A stretch of 13,712 bases of DNA from positions 1-13,712 of the forward strand of contig SXYY01000183.1 in NCBI GenBank assembly GCA_005788145.1, given 5' to 3'. Of this stretch, positions 13,521 through 13,712 are shown one piece after another (the stretch's first letter is position 1; the number at the start of each line of letters is the position of its first letter). Made by a program: the position numbers and the translations under genes. The notes under the pieces were generated by a model, which was not told the origin of the DNA, did no database searches, and worked only from the letters and a program-made list of their open reading frames with translations. This DNA comes from Bacteroidota bacterium. GTDB lineage: Bacteria; Bacteroidota; Bacteroidia; NS11-12g; UBA955.

Positions 13521-13712
13521 TTAAGACAGCAATCTTTTTACTGTTTCGCTGATGATTTTTCCATCGGCCACAGCACCCATCGCCTTCATGGCGACTGGCA
13601 TGACTTTCCCCAAATCTTTCATTCCACTCGCACCTGCATCGGCAATAATTGCTTTGACATGCGCTTCGATTTCTTCTGGGCTCATTTGTGCAGGCAAAAA
13701 TTCCTCAATGAC
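13521..13712 (-). CDS. GatB/YqeY-domain protein, 5' part outside window
   Basis: Only the last 63 codons are visible, read leftwards from the window end and stopping with TAA at 13521-13523. The translation contains LPAQMSPEEIEAHVKAI, DAGASGMKDLGKVMP, AMKAMGAVADGKIIS and ends VKRLLS. This matches the C-terminal half of YqeY-type proteins, which share the helical tail domain of the amidotransferase subunit GatB and may bind tRNA. The family's molecular role is not settled. The pattern of Gly-Ala-Ser-Gly followed by a Lys-Val-Met block and Ala-Asp-Gly-Lys is characteristic. Its neighbour, the flavin-reductase-like gene, converges on it with only 7 bases between stops and no terminator visible, so the transcripts probably overlap. 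Confidence 0.92.
   Translation of the reverse strand, partial: VIEEFLPAQMSPEEIEAHVKAIIADAGASGMKDLGKVMPVAMKAMGAVADGKIISETVKRLLS

Noticed and set aside
1..13712. CRISPR arrays, tRNA or rRNA genes, insertion sequences, phage or defence genes
   Set aside because: By eye I found no regularly spaced repeats, cloverleaf sequences, transposase motifs or target-site duplications; the genes are housekeeping or envelope functions.

Overview
This window looks like an ordinary chromosomal region of a member of the Bacteroidota. Several independent signs agree: a secreted protein ending in a type IX secretion (T9SS) sorting domain, a large TonB-dependent receptor, a fused alpha/beta 2-oxo acid dehydrogenase E1, a fused RibBA, a eukaryote-like type-2 isoleucyl-tRNA synthetase, a DksA-like protein that has lost its zinc cysteines, and promoters of the TTTG-N19..21-TAnnTTTG type used by the Bacteroidota primary sigma factor. 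I cannot place it more finely than phylum. I saw no tRNA, rRNA, CRISPR array, insertion sequence or phage gene.

Layout. Positions 1-4166 (minus) form a tight operon read right to left: ileS, a TraR/DksA-family regulator and lspA (cut by the window start), with gaps of 3 and 7 bases. Positions 4167-4380 hold the ileS promoter region and a very strong G8/C8 terminator serving the next gene. Positions 4381-5916 (minus) encode a secreted, T9SS-tagged alpha/beta-hydrolase-like protein with its own near-perfect promoter. It sits 58 bases downstream of a TonB-dependent receptor gene (5975-8599, minus). Across a 117-base divergent spacer containing an 18-base dyad lies a fused E1 dehydrogenase (8717-10762, plus). 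It is followed by a nested palindrome and a convergent GreA/GreB-like gene (10832-11293, minus). Divergent from that are ribBA (11416-12609, plus) and a flavin-reductase-like gene (12626-13513, plus), 16 bases apart and probably one operon. The window ends in the 3' part of a convergent GatB/YqeY-domain gene.

How the parts fit. ileS/lspA are housekeeping. ribBA makes both riboflavin precursors, and its operon partner probably binds FMN, so flavin supply and use are linked. The E1 enzyme feeds branched-chain acyl-CoA (or pyruvate) metabolism. The receptor and the T9SS protein are a plausible envelope pair, for uptake and surface capture.

The most unusual point is that the secreted hydrolase-fold protein appears to lack both the catalytic serine (Gly-Asn-Gly-Thr-Gly in place of Gly-X-Ser-X-Gly) and any histidine that could complete a triad, which suggests a surface pseudo-enzyme. 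Also notable are the swapped GXHH signature in IleRS, associated with mupirocin hyper-resistance, and two long perfect hairpins inside the ileS editing-domain coding sequence. I found no convincing wholly new multi-gene system.
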